Assembly: GCA_001692895.1 (NCBI GenBank)
Contig: KV748180.1
Span: 4,927,805-4,991,804, forward strand
Length of the DNA: 64,000 nt
Origin: Cenococcum geophilum 1.58
Taxonomy: Eukaryota; Ascomycota; Dothideomycetes; Gloniales; Gloniaceae
Direction: 5' to 3'
This document shows, piece after piece, positions 1 to 10,258 of the stretch; the first letter of the stretch is position 1; each line of letters starts with the position of its first letter. The position numbers were made by a program, and so were the translations under genes. The notes beneath the pieces were generated by a model. It did not search any database. It was not told the origin of the DNA and saw only the letters and a list, made by a program, of their open reading frames with translations.

Positions 1-58
1 CTTCGTTCGAACATTGCTCCATTTTCACAGTTGGCAACACTAACATTTAATCACATAG

Positions 59-258
59 GATTTCATGCAAGTACCGTTTCAGAGTACTCAAAAGCATTTG
101 CAAAATCCCTCTCGTTCTCTCCTGCCGAAACATTTGCGATACGAACCCGTGCCCGAAAATCAGCTCTCCGTTTCACGGATCGAGGGTTTGCAGAGAAGTG
201 GATTAAGCATATGGAGAGACTGGTGAATTTGCAGATAGAGAAGGCGTCAGAGACATAA
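59..258 (+). CDS. ALG11: ALG11 alpha-1,2-mannosyltransferase, last exon (partial)
   Basis: This is the C-terminal 66 codons of a protein whose start lies before the window. The peptide carries GFHASTVSEYSKAF followed by an Arg-rich helix and ALRFTDRGFAEKWIKHM. This is the usual C-terminus of ALG11, the ER-membrane GDP-Man:Man3GlcNAc2-PP-dolichol mannosyltransferase that adds the last two cytosolic alpha-1,2 mannoses to the lipid-linked oligosaccharide for N-glycosylation. A CTAAC branch point at 40-44 and an ATAG acceptor ending at 58 place the exon start at 59 in phase 1, so the GFHAS glycine codon is completed from the previous exon. The gene ends in TAA at 256-258 and faces the next gene tail to tail. 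The family call rests on the short C-terminal signature only. Confidence 0.72.
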
Positions 259-726
259 AACAATGAATTTAACGTTGAATGAATTACTAATGTATCTTTA
301 GTATGGAGGTGGTAGGGGTCCGATACTGATATAATGCATGATACCACCCTGCTAAATACCAACCATCTTATTTTAGCATCCTTCGATTCCTGGCCAATAT
401 CAACGGCACATATATCCATCGTTCTTTTATAACGGGGCCACTTCACATGCACACACAGCGGATTAACATGCTAAAATCTTGGATGATGATAATTAGAGCT
501 CACGAAACTAATTGTAGCAGACAGGCAGGAAAGACCACGCCGCCGCAGCCTCCAAGGCCGCGTCTAAGCCCAAAAAGCCAGCCCAGATATGCCTACAGGA
601 TAACAGAATAGCCAATGTGCTATTTTACAAACCTCGCTTCCCGCACCATCATCTATAGCCACCTGGAAGCCCTCTCACCAATCCCCATCACATCCCCAAT
701 ATCCAGACTGGACACGCTACGTTTCC
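259..726. other. Convergent intergenic spacer
   Basis: Spacer between the stop codons of ALG11 and the CFEM-like gene. No conserved reading frame, RNA gene or repeat was recognised here. It should hold both 3' UTRs. Confidence 0.6.
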
Positions 727-1449
727 TTACATAGCAGCAAACAGCCCACCAACTACGACAGCGACAGCAGCGAGCCGGCCCATTTCATTCTTGCCGGCCG
801 CCCCGGTGCTAAGAACTAGGGCCCCGGTGCCGGTTGCCGTGCCGGATGTGACAACACCAGTAGGGCCGGAGACAGCGGTGGTGGTGATAGCGGCAGTCTT
901 GGTGCACGAGCACGACGAGTCAAACGAGGCAGTAGTGTAGACGAGGACACTGGTCGAGGCGTGAGCGGTTGTGAGCGGTATGCTAGAGTTCATACTGGCG
1001 ATGCCGGAGGATTTAGCGGACAGGGTTCCTGAAGCGGAAGGAGCGGCGGAGGCTGTGGACTGGTCAGCATGATTACTTGCGAATGTGGCTGTAGTGGTGG
1101 TGGTAGTGATGGGAGAGGTTCGGAGGGTGGATGACACGTACAAACAGTAACACCGACGCCCTTGCACACGCTCGCGAAGTCGCTCAGCGCTTGTTGAGTG
1201 TTGTCGCCGCAGTAGCTGACGATGGTGGGCTCCATCTTTGAGCTCTTACAGATGTTGCTAATCTTAGATGGGTCATCCTGGGTGCTAAAACAAAGTAAGT
1301 TCATATTAAGTCGAGAATGTTTGTTTGATCAAAGAATGTCGGAACCGCCCAACGTACTTGATAGCGGCCAGCAGACAAGCCGGTGGAGTAGCTGTGGCCA
1401 ATTTGGCAATTGCGAAGAAAGCAAGAACAAATGCGGACTTGGAGAACAT
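727..1449 (-). CDS. CFEM-like GPI-anchored Ser/Thr-rich surface protein
   Basis: Three exons (1449-1358, 1284-1142, 1088-727) encode 198 aa. Both introns start with GTACGT and end in TTTTAG and CTACAG. Residues 1-20 are a signal peptide (MFSKSAFVLAFFAIAKLATA). Next comes a small four-cysteine module: PPACLLAAINTQ, ISNICKS, SYCGDNTQ and ASVCKG. This spacing is common in fungal CFEM-related GPI proteins. It has half the eight cysteines of a full CFEM domain. The rest is Ser/Thr/Ala-rich, and it ends in a hydrophobic tail (LAAVAVVVGGLFAAM) after a small-residue stretch that could be the GPI attachment site. A cell-wall or plasma-membrane location is likely; haem or iron binding cannot be claimed from four cysteines. 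The second intron (53 nt) lacks an obvious branch point, so exon 3 is slightly less certain than exons 1 and 2. Confidence 0.7.
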
Positions 1450-2211
1450 GTTGAGAGCTGTAGATAGATTGAAATTCGTGATTCGATCGAAGATACGAGT
1501 TGAAGAAGGGTATAGGATAGTTATCGGTGTCGTGTGGACGTGGTCAGGTAGGCAGTCGCAAGTTATCTGTAAAGAGTGACAGAGAAAGAAGAAGTATATT
1601 GCAAATGAAAAAGAAGAATGAGTGTGCAGTCGTTTCGAAACGCTATAAGATGGAGGAGCGAAGGGAACCTGGCGATGTTGGTTTAGGGGATGCCATCCTG
1701 CCAAGCCCATCCGTGCTTGCGGGTGCGCTAAATTTTAGTCAGGTATGGACCGTTTCATGCATTCACCACACCAGCCATTAACATGTATAAATCATCAAAT
1801 CGAACAGGCTGAGAGGATATTTCATTATACAGTACTGTCTTCTAAGGAGCATGTCTCCTGAGCCCTGCTCTAGTTAGACGAGAAATTTCCGGGATGTGAC
1901 GCAGAGTCACTTCGCCAGCGACATTACAAAAGCTGTACAAAATCGTGTCTTTTTGCGGAATCCAAATGCAGCGCGATACATCAGATATGTGACCGCATTT
2001 CTTCATCCCGATAGAACCAATGCACACCAAATTACCGCCCCATCGCATTCAAAATGCAAATATCCAAGGACGAAGCCCGTCTATCCAAATGTACTCCTTA
2101 AAGCTCCGGCGCTTAAAATATACAGTATTAGAAAAGACAGAGTGTGGGGCAAAGAGAAGGCGCGCTGCTAGAGCTTCCGGATTGCGGATAGCCTTATCCT
2201 CAGCCTACAAT
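1450..2211. other. Intergenic region upstream of the CFEM-like gene
   Basis: About 760 bp between the CFEM-like start codon and the stop of the DENN gene, both on the minus strand. Short open frames on either strand show no family motif and no codon pattern. It should contain the CFEM-like promoter and the DENN 3' UTR. No repeat or RNA gene was seen. Confidence 0.5.
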
Positions 2212-5200
2212 CTAGGAAGGTGGTGTCTTTGGTTGAGAATTCGGCCCGAGCATAGAGGGTATGGGTTTTCGACGTGCTTTTGCTTGTGGAATACGCGGTA
2301 CTCCTTGTATCACACGTGGTTCTTTCATAAGAGTTGGGTCCAATTTTGCCGGAACTAATTGCCATATCAGTAAACATGTACTCAGCTGGGATGAATGTCA
2401 TGAGAGCTCACTTCTGCTCACGACTTGTCTATAGTCTCCAGGAAAGCGAGCATTCGGTGGCGTTGCTGCTGCTGAGCGCCATAGATGATCCGTCGTGTCA
2501 GAGAGAAAGTCGGTACCTTGATAGTTCTTAGTTATGATCGAAAGCAGCCTAGACACAATATTGCAGGACTCACTAGACTTGTGGAATATCGATGTGCGAC
2601 TGCGGTTCTTCTTAGAAAGAATGATTTGATCGAAGAGCTTGATAGATGGATCATCGGACCTTTTGCTTTCTCGCTCATGGATGAACTCATTGAAGCCTGA
2701 AAATACCGTCAGCTAAGAATTCCTATACTACAAGCATTTGGCGCGGCTCACCTTGAGTCTGGTGCAACATGCTCATATATTCTGCATTTTCACGAGGCAT
2801 GCTTCCTAAGAAACCGTCCATATTGAACCTATATATCAGTCCAGACTTCTTTTGGTCTCCTGTAGCTGGATGCAGATAACGGCGATAAGTGTAGAGAAGA
2901 CTAGCAAAACAGCGGACAAAAGCTGCTTGGACTTGGTCAGGGCGGAATGCAGTCGGACACACGACACAAATTTGAGAGGCGCATCGACCGTGAGCGCAGA
3001 CATTGCAGCCTTAGAAGATGTCAGACAATTGAAACGTTAGGGGAAACCTTATTACTTACCAGTGCACCTATAGATTCCTTCGTCCGACTTCTCATCACAT
3101 ACCGAGCATGAGGTTTTCTCATCATGCAGCCTCCATTGTAAGCAGTGACCTTCAACCCATCGAACCGTCTCAGTATTACGAACAGGTTGCACGAGGAATC
3201 CAGGCATGATTGTTGAAGCCGCTAACGTGGACTGCGCATAAACTGATGGAGCGTACGAGGATGGCGCGCGTATCTCGTTACTCAAACTTGATGTCGAAGT
3301 GCTAGGAGCATGGCCAAGGAAAGATTGACTCGGACGTTTGAGTGTTGGTACCCTTTCGAATCCAAACTGTTTGTATCTATTAGGAGGAAATTTTGCCGAA
3401 TTATCACTTGAACCTACCGACGAGCTCCTGCGCGACGATGTTTCGAAATGTCCAGATCGTTTCTCGCGAAGATTCGCCTGTAGCGCGAAACCAGAGTCGC
3501 TTCGTGAAATCGGTGTAGTAGGTACTGGTGGGAAGACGGTGGAGATGGGAGAAAGCTTAGGACTAGGAGGGGAGCCGGTCTTGATTGTAGATGCAGTAGA
3601 GGGTCTGTCATTACCGCGACTTTGATCGTTCCTTGACTGGAGGAAAGCATTGAAAACTAGCGGTGGCGGGCCTGGACCCACGACAGTCCCAAAAGACGCA
3701 GAGTTGAGCCCAGCATATGTCGCGAGAGTAGATGGAGGCGGTTTATGTATAAATATGGACGGATTCTCAGAAGAAAACCCATCAAAAGGGTACGCCTCTT
3801 GCGCATATACTGGAGGCCCGACAGGGACACCGTATCTATTGTGGTGAGGAGCCGACAGTTGTAATAAGGAAACAAGTTTCCTCCGCTGTTGTCGAGGAAG
3901 AGTCATAGGTGGAACATAAGATTCGATTGTGTCCTGATCAAGATCGACCAGGACAAAGTCGTCGTCCGGCAGCTCAACCGATTCATACCGCTTGTCTATA
4001 CCAACAATATAGGGACAAGGTGCCTCCAGAGCCTGGATGAGACGAGCAGGGAGTACAGGTATGAAAACACCGGCCCATTTAAACGGATATAGGAGGTTGG
4101 CTAATGCTGCGCTGACGAGATGAAGCATGGCGGTGTGCGAAGATCTAAGGATGATCCTGGCCTCCGAAAGAACGCACTCGAACAAAGTGACGATATTTGG
4201 AATCGAGAGGGACCTGAAAAGAGCGTAGAGATCAGTGTTACGAGATCCTGGAAGCTCGTTGACAGCCTCCTTCCGCGCATACATGCGAAGCTCTCGCACC
4301 GCAATCTCCACTTGAGTAATTGAAGTCATAGGACTCAAAGCTTCGGCGCAGAGGTTGACGACGTATCGTTCGAGAGGCTGCCACATTCCTATTCTGGGTG
4401 AGCTTGGTGGCACTCTCAAGACGCCACCGTTTGTCATGGGTACTACGACCGCCTTCAACCACTCTTTCCAGAAACTTGTAAGAGCGCCATCTCTCCCAAG
4501 AACGCCATAGGCGCGAGGAATCCACAAGCCAGTCTCTCCGTCCGTCAATCCATCTATCTTGGAAGCTGCACCATGTCTGACTGGTCGTAGGAGATCTGTC
4601 ATCAGTCCAATTTTCTCCTCAACATTGCTGATATCGTCTTCCAAATTTTCCCTTTCCTCGGACCCGGATGCCACTGTAGGAAGTTTCGCTAGAAGTCGGG
4701 ATAACTTTGCCCTCTCTCCTGCCAATCGCTCCCCGAGGCTACTCGCTAACTCCCTCTGCTCGCCAGTCATATTAGCTCTCCTCCATTCCTCGCATTGGCG
4801 TTCAAGTCCTTCGGCAGCCTTGGGGTTCAAAGGTAGCCATGTAATCAAGCATATGCCGTGAAGCTTAGAGTTGTCGCCGTTAGTCATAGCGAATCCATGC
4901 CAGGTTGCCTTGGGGCGTTCATCGGACGAAACGACATTGACGTCGTTTGGAAAAGCAAACATTGGGACATAATCTGGGAATGGATTTCTACGCTTTAGCT
5001 CGTCGACCATATTCTTTGGTGGGTAGCGATCCAGAAGTACAGGCTCATATGTCCGCTTCAGAGGATGCATGTTTGGTGCTGGCTGGAAAGGCTGAGGAGC
5101 AGGAATTACTGAATTATATCCACTCAGTCTCTTGGAAGTTCGGATTGAAGCTGGCGAGATATTAGCAAATCAAATAATAAATTCATCTCATAGCCCATTC

Positions 5201-5847
5201 GACATTCTGATACTCTGAGTGGCAGATGGAATATTGTACATACCTTGTCGTGCCATTGAAGGCTGTCGTTTGAGGCTGCTCATGGTTGAGATACGCCTCC
5301 GTATGCTCCCAACGCTAGATCTAAGATTTCCCACATCCTCATTCACAATTCTTTGGGGTTTTGGACGCGGTTTCGGCGGCCGGCTTTGCTGTGGAGTCAC
5401 CTCGGTACTGAATTGTATCTCCTCCAAGAACGTCTCGCGCTCCGACGCGAATGTTCGCAACGCCTGTTCGAAGTCGGCATCACTGAGACCAGATCCTCCT
5501 ACTTGGATGCCTTTTATTGTAGTGCTACTTCTGTTGCTTGCAGTATTTTTGTGATCTGGCCCAATAGTGCTGCCGACAGACTTGCGAGGTTCGAAGCTTA
5601 GCCTTGCTGATCTACGTTGTGTGCTATCTCCATTGGAAAGGCCTTCAGAGGAAATTGGTCGAATACTAGACTCCGTCTCCAGTGCTTTATCCTCTTCAAT
5701 TATGGCATCCACGTCTACCGGGGGCGCGACAACACCATTCGGCTGCGCTCGATCATCATAAACCTGGGAGGACTCGATTCCGGAGATAAAGAAATAGTCG
5801 GCCAGTGGGATGGAGGAATTGTCGGTGGAGGAAGCGATTGGAGCCAT
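2212..5847 (-). CDS. DENN (AEX-3) domain protein with C1-type zinc finger
   Basis: Six exons (5847-5244, 5150-3060, 3009-2752, 2696-2574, 2516-2412, 2354-2212) encode 1,107 aa. Introns are 50-93 nt with GTATGT, GTAAGT, GTGAGC, GTGAGT and GTGAGC donors. The N-terminus PLADYFFISGIES is the classic start of fungal uDENN proteins. The cDENN core follows, with YGVLGRDGALTSFWKEWLKA and APCPYIVGIDKRY, then a long Ser/Pro-rich linker. A C1-like finger spans intron 2 (CSVCDEK, YRCTGCNVCAHGRC, ICVVC). The dDENN part then reads AFVRCFASLLYTYRRYL, FNEFIHERES and KLFDQIILSKK. DENN proteins are guanine nucleotide exchange factors for Rab GTPases in membrane traffic. The Rab partner cannot be read from sequence. 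The start is fixed by the conserved PLADYF segment 14 residues downstream of the chosen Met. Confidence 0.9.
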
Positions 5848-7408
5848 GATAAGTCGTCAAAGCATAAGATACGGCAAAAGCAAAGTAACGAGCGGCGGTG
5901 CCAAAAGCACGACGGATGTGATTGAGCGTGTTTCTTTGCGAGATTAACTCATTAGAACTAGAAAACCGCTCAACGGTGTTTGTGCTGCAACGATGGTTAT
6001 GCACGGAGCTTTCTTGTGCGACAGTAACAGGCCGGCAACAGACAATGCTAACCGTATCGCAATAATCCTGGGCGAGCTGGGGATTAGTGAGGAGGTGTAG
6101 AAGCTTTCGACAGATGGGAAAGTGAAAGGCCCTACCTCGGAGGTATAAAATCCCAAGCCAGTAGAAAAGCCTGTAGAGAGCCTGTCCCTGGGTGTGGTGC
6201 GCAAGCCTGGGAACGTCGACAGCGCGGGTCCCTGGAGTTGAATGGGTCGAATGGAACGCGGTCTCCCTTGTCCTTATCACAGTCCTGCACGCAGCGAAAC
6301 ACTGGGGCAAGCATCCACTTTCGCACGCAAGATCATGCAAGACAGTTGCAAGATCATTGCCCGTTGCAACATGTTTCTGCAGGGGACACGTCGATGCTTG
6401 ACAGCTTCCCGCTCTGTTCATCGCTGGTCCTCGCTGGTCGCATACCGCGCGAACCCTCCCAAAGCGCACCCTTTTACGAACAAGGTTCGCTCAGGGCGCT
6501 GAGGGGCTTGAGGGCGCTTCTCACGCTTTTTTGGCCGACCAGCTGCCAAACTGGGCCCAGGAGGCGCCCAAAGCAGTGCGCCATATCGCCTTCAGTTGCC
6601 CGCTATGCCCCAAACAGTATCGTACCTGGCCGATATTCGTAGCTAGCGTTGATCTTTTTCTTCCTCAGTCTCAGGGGAGCATCATCAGCGCTACCACGAC
6701 CCCATACTAGGGGACGGCGGTCGAACGCACCAGCCAATGGATATTAAACACCAATTGTATCAATTTGCACGCGACCACGATGGTGGTGTGCATTCAATTT
6801 ATAGGGTAGCAGATAGAGTCTTCGCAGCAGCGGGAGCTGAAGCAGGTAAAAAAAATGGGGAGGGGGATGCTGGCATGGCATTCGAACGACCTGTCAACTT
6901 CGTAGAACTGCTGCTATCCGATCGCCAGAGTCCTACACAAGGCACCCTGCCGCCTGTCTCCACCGTATACTCACTAATATCCATGTCTAGCCGGGAAATG
7001 AAACGTAGACTCCGAAGAGCAATTTTCTCTCTAGTTGGCATTCACTATTCAAGCATCTCTCTTTCAATATCACCATCAGATTACAGTATGAGACATGGAA
7101 GTGAGGGAACGGCAGCCACAACTCAAATTACCTGGGGCAATACCCTGCAATTGCGCTAGTGCTGCAGGAACTTGATATCCAGGAAAAGACTTTTAACGCT
7201 TGGCAGTCATATACTTAGAACTGAGCTATCCTCAAAATGATTTTTGCGGTGTGGTCGAAGCGACTTTACCGTTTCTCCATAACCGCCTTTCTCCCTCCTG
7301 CATGTATACAAATTTCGAATCCTCGCAGAGTTTGAGCCAAATATCAAACCAGCCAGCAACTTGTTCCCGCATCCTTGGTACACGGTGATCTGGCTGACGT
7401 CATTCGGC
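5848..7408. other. Long non-coding spacer upstream of the DENN gene
   Basis: About 1.6 kb between the DENN start and the MITE. A 237-codon frame on the minus strand and a 140-codon frame on the plus strand at 6,737 exist, but neither shows domains, splice logic or homology I recognise. I treat them as chance. The interval should hold the DENN promoter and 5' UTR. Confidence 0.5.
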
Positions 7409-7410
7409 TA

Positions 7411-7746
7411 CAGTAAAAACTCTTTAGTACGATATCTAACTACAATACACTCTGCATTACGATCCACATCTCTTAATCAAATCATTTTTGGTGTATTTTA
7501 CGATAAACTGACCTCTAATGATATCATTAAGTTCCTGCTACCAAAATCGATATAACCAGAAGAAAATTTGTATAGGAGGGAAGCTATTTGAGGTAGATAC
7601 CCTACGCCCTTTTCGGACACTTGATGACGTGTCAGCCTCCTTTTTCCTGCTATTTAGCCCAATACGTGACTTTATGTATAACAATACCATCGGAATAACG
7701 ATACGCTTGCCCGTGCAACCCGTATCGTACTAATTAGTTTTTACTG
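7411..7746. mobile_element. pogo/Fot1-like MITE (Tc1/mariner superfamily), TA target duplication
   Basis: Terminal inverted repeats of 24 nt begin CAGTAAAAACT at 7411 and end AGTTTTTACTG at 7746. They pair with only two mismatches (CT against AA after CAGTAAAAACT). Both ends are flanked by the dinucleotide TA (7409-7410 and 7747-7748), the expected mariner/pogo target duplication. CAGTNAAA is the usual tip of pogo/Fot1 elements. The 336-bp interior has no transposase frame, so this is a non-autonomous or internally deleted copy. It sits between the DENN and TRAPPC13 genes, not in an exon. Confidence 0.8.
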
Positions 7747-8060
7747 TACCTGCAGCCCGTGCTGCAAGATGAAAGCTAATCGGGCTATTGACGCAATCAA
7801 TCTTCCGTCATTTTGACCAGCAACACTACTGGTGCGGACTGCGTCCGTCGCCCTCTGGTGCGACACCAGACGAAGTGCCGGGTCTCTTGGCTTTGTGCGA
7901 CATCAAACCGGGTCAATTCAGGCGTCCATTGATCCGACAAAAGTGCTGGTTTGGAAATATGTGAATTTAAAGGACACGAATATTTCAGATTGTCTCTAGC
8001 AATCAATGATATGGCCGTGTTGCATCGAGGGAACAAGCACGAGACGCCTGCAATATTCGG

Positions 8061-9174
8061 TCATCGTCGACTTGTTAACCATCCGGTGCTCAAGGACCCG
8101 CGATCACCCAGGGCACTTCGCCATTGGATCGAAAGTTGGCCCAATACTTTCCTCGTGTCGCCTGGCGGGAGTCTTCCAGCATTATCACTAGCCTCATCAA
8201 CACCATCTTGCTGCTCAAGAAGAAATGCGACCTGAATGACATCGCGAGGGTTCAATATAGGTGAATGTATAGACTCAGCACCAGGTGCATGCAAGTCCCA
8301 ATTGAGCGACTTTGACTTGAACGGTGGCTTTGGGTTGACATTTACGGCCTAGAGAACACCCACCGTCAGTAAATAGAATTAGACGCAGAATGATTATAAA
8401 TGATTATACGTACTTCTAAAGATACTGCACTCTCCCCCATATTCTCAAGCTGAGCTTCAAGGGCATATCTAGACAGTCCTACCCGCGATGGTAAGTCTCC
8501 CGTTTTGGTTCGTACACTCAGCAGTTGCTGTGCCACAAACTGGTACAGCTTCCTGAAACTTCGAACTCGCCCACTGGCAGCTTTTCCCTCTCCAGCCAAC
8601 TGCGTCTCTGTATATGTGACAGTAACCGCCAGTATATGAGTTCCTTCCTCCTTGAGCTCAAATCGCAGGATCTTTTGCAGTGATTCGCCAGGGCTCGGGG
8701 AAGCTTGCCCCTCATCCTCCTCAGGTCCAGCCAAATCTAGAGCAACACCAGCTGGTGTGGAGGGAGTCTGCATGTCCGCAGCAATCCTTACACCGCTTAT
8801 GCTGCGTGTATAGTCCGTTTCTTCCAGCTCATTATTAGCGCAAAGAGTGCATGAGAAGTTCTCTCCGACATAAGCACTGCCGAATGCTTCAGGAAGGTTG
8901 AGGACTGGACTAATAATAAACTGGTCATCGATGTCGTCGGAGGGATAGCTTAGAGATGCTTTAGGAGATATTCCCAGGTCGGTCGAGCGAGGTAAAGGGT
9001 ACTGATAAGCCAGTGACGGTCGAGATAGGCTTCGCACGACACAATATCTCAGCTAGGGCGGTTACCAAAGCTAGGCCTCATGATAGATGTACAAACTCAC
9101 CGAAGCACCTTCAGACTGACCATATGAGGGCTCTTCAAGCCCTCGCCTGCTGACTGTGTTCGCTGGTGGGACAT
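8061..9174 (-). CDS. TRAPPC13: TRAPP complex subunit TRAPPC13 (DUF974)
   Basis: Three exons (9174-9101, 9029-8414, 8348-8061) encode 325 aa. The protein reads RLSRPSLAYQYPLP, then FIISPVLNLPEAFGSAYVGE and FSCTLCANNEL, then SGVRIAADMQTPS, and ends with NPKPPFKSKSLNWDLHAPGA, LNPRDVIQVAFLLEQ and LGQLSIQWRSALGDRG. These are the conserved blocks of DUF974/TRAPPC13, related to yeast Trs65. The family belongs to the TRAPP complexes that activate Rab GTPases in ER-Golgi and Golgi traffic. Donors are GTGAGT and GTACGT. The Met chosen gives the usual SPHMVSLKVLRLSRPS beginning. The gene is divergent from the SET gene with 180 bp between start codons. The length is near the family minimum but no conserved block is missing. 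Confidence 0.9.
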
Positions 9175-9354
9175 TGCAGCAATCTGCAATCCGGGCAGAT
9201 TGAAGCGTGCAAGAATCCCCCGAGATGCAGGTCATTATGGGAAAGCAAAAACTCCCTAATTTCTGTATGGCCTGTGCGTCAAAGTCTCCCACATTTCGTT
9301 TTGAAATAAGCAAGAGATCAAACACCCTTACAATTATCCGTTCACTTCCGTAAA

Positions 9355-10028
9355 ATGGGAATTATAGATGAGGAAAGCCGCATCTTGCTACTTCGCTGTG
9401 CGGATTTGGTAATAGTATCCAACACTCCCAAGGGTTGTGTTACAACTCGTAACGTCACACAGCTCTCTTCTGTTCTTCTAACACATTTACAGGTCGTGGC
9501 GTATTTGCAGCAAAAGATATCCCAGCGAGGACGGTATTAGACGTCTGCCCAGTCTTAGTTTTAGGCATGGAGGAGAACGAACAGCATATCAAGCATACGT
9601 CCTTATATCATTACACATAGTAAGTAATATTTAACTTTCGAACATATTCACCGTTCATATCATTTCCTCGGCACTAACGGCATCAATTACAGTAATTGGC
9701 CACAAAAAGAACAAAATGGTGGCACCAAAGTGGCTCAGGCCGTGATATTTGGGCTTGGGTCTATGTTTAACCATGCAATGGATCAAAATGTTGGCTGGGA
9801 ACGAGATACAGACCGCCTGCTAGTCACGTATAGATCTCTCCGAGATATATCAGCCGGGGAAGAGCTCTGTAAGTGTTCCCATCTTCTACCAATTATATAA
9901 CTAGTTCTAAGTATATCTGCCTAGGTATTTCTTATGGACCTCGCTTGACATTCAAGGATGCGGGTGTTGCAGAATCCCTTACAGAAGGAGACGGTTTAGA
10001 ACAGTTAAATAGAATACAGCTTGATTAA
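9355..10028 (+). CDS. Small SET-domain protein (putative lysine methyltransferase)
   Basis: Four exons (9355-9433, 9493-9619, 9693-9868, 9925-10028) encode 161 aa. The SET signatures are in order: GRGVFAAKDIPA from residue 27 (S-adenosylmethionine-binding start of SET), GSMFNHAMDQNVGW at 91-104 (the N-H-S/A pocket motif as NHA) and GEELCISYG at 124-132 (the SET tyrosine). Nothing but a minimal SET domain is present: no pre-SET, post-SET cysteines or MYND finger. It resembles short fungal SET proteins whose substrate is unknown. Intron 1 uses a weak GTTGTG donor; the other donors are GTAAGT. It shares a short promoter with TRAPPC13 and ends tail to tail with the DUF2408 gene. Catalytic activity is inferred from motifs only. 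Confidence 0.85.
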
Positions 10029-10258
10029 AAGCCAGCTTCCACTTATAAGTACAAGGGGGATTTTCTGACCGGCAAGTGAATCCATGCTCGTCAAAGTCAA
10101 CACTTAAAGCCCCAACCCAAGCAATTGCCAAGGTAGAGGAAGAAACCTATGCTTGGTCAAATTGCCACCCCAGGCGGAACATAAAAGATTTGAGAAGTAA
10201 AAGAAAATACAGAGTAACCTGAGGCCAAGGCGCCTTGCCGTTGCCCCCACCACTTCCA

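Noticed and set aside
5756..6469. 237-codon minus-strand open frame.
   Set aside because: It overlaps the conserved DENN start in another frame, has no domain, and its composition is unlike the neighbours.
6737..7159. 140-codon plus-strand open frame.
   Set aside because: No motif, no plausible splice partners and no codon bias.
7240..7335. Possible tRNA (GTGTGGTCGAAG and TTTCGAATCCTC as A and B boxes).
   Set aside because: The acceptor arms do not pair and no anticodon stem can be drawn.
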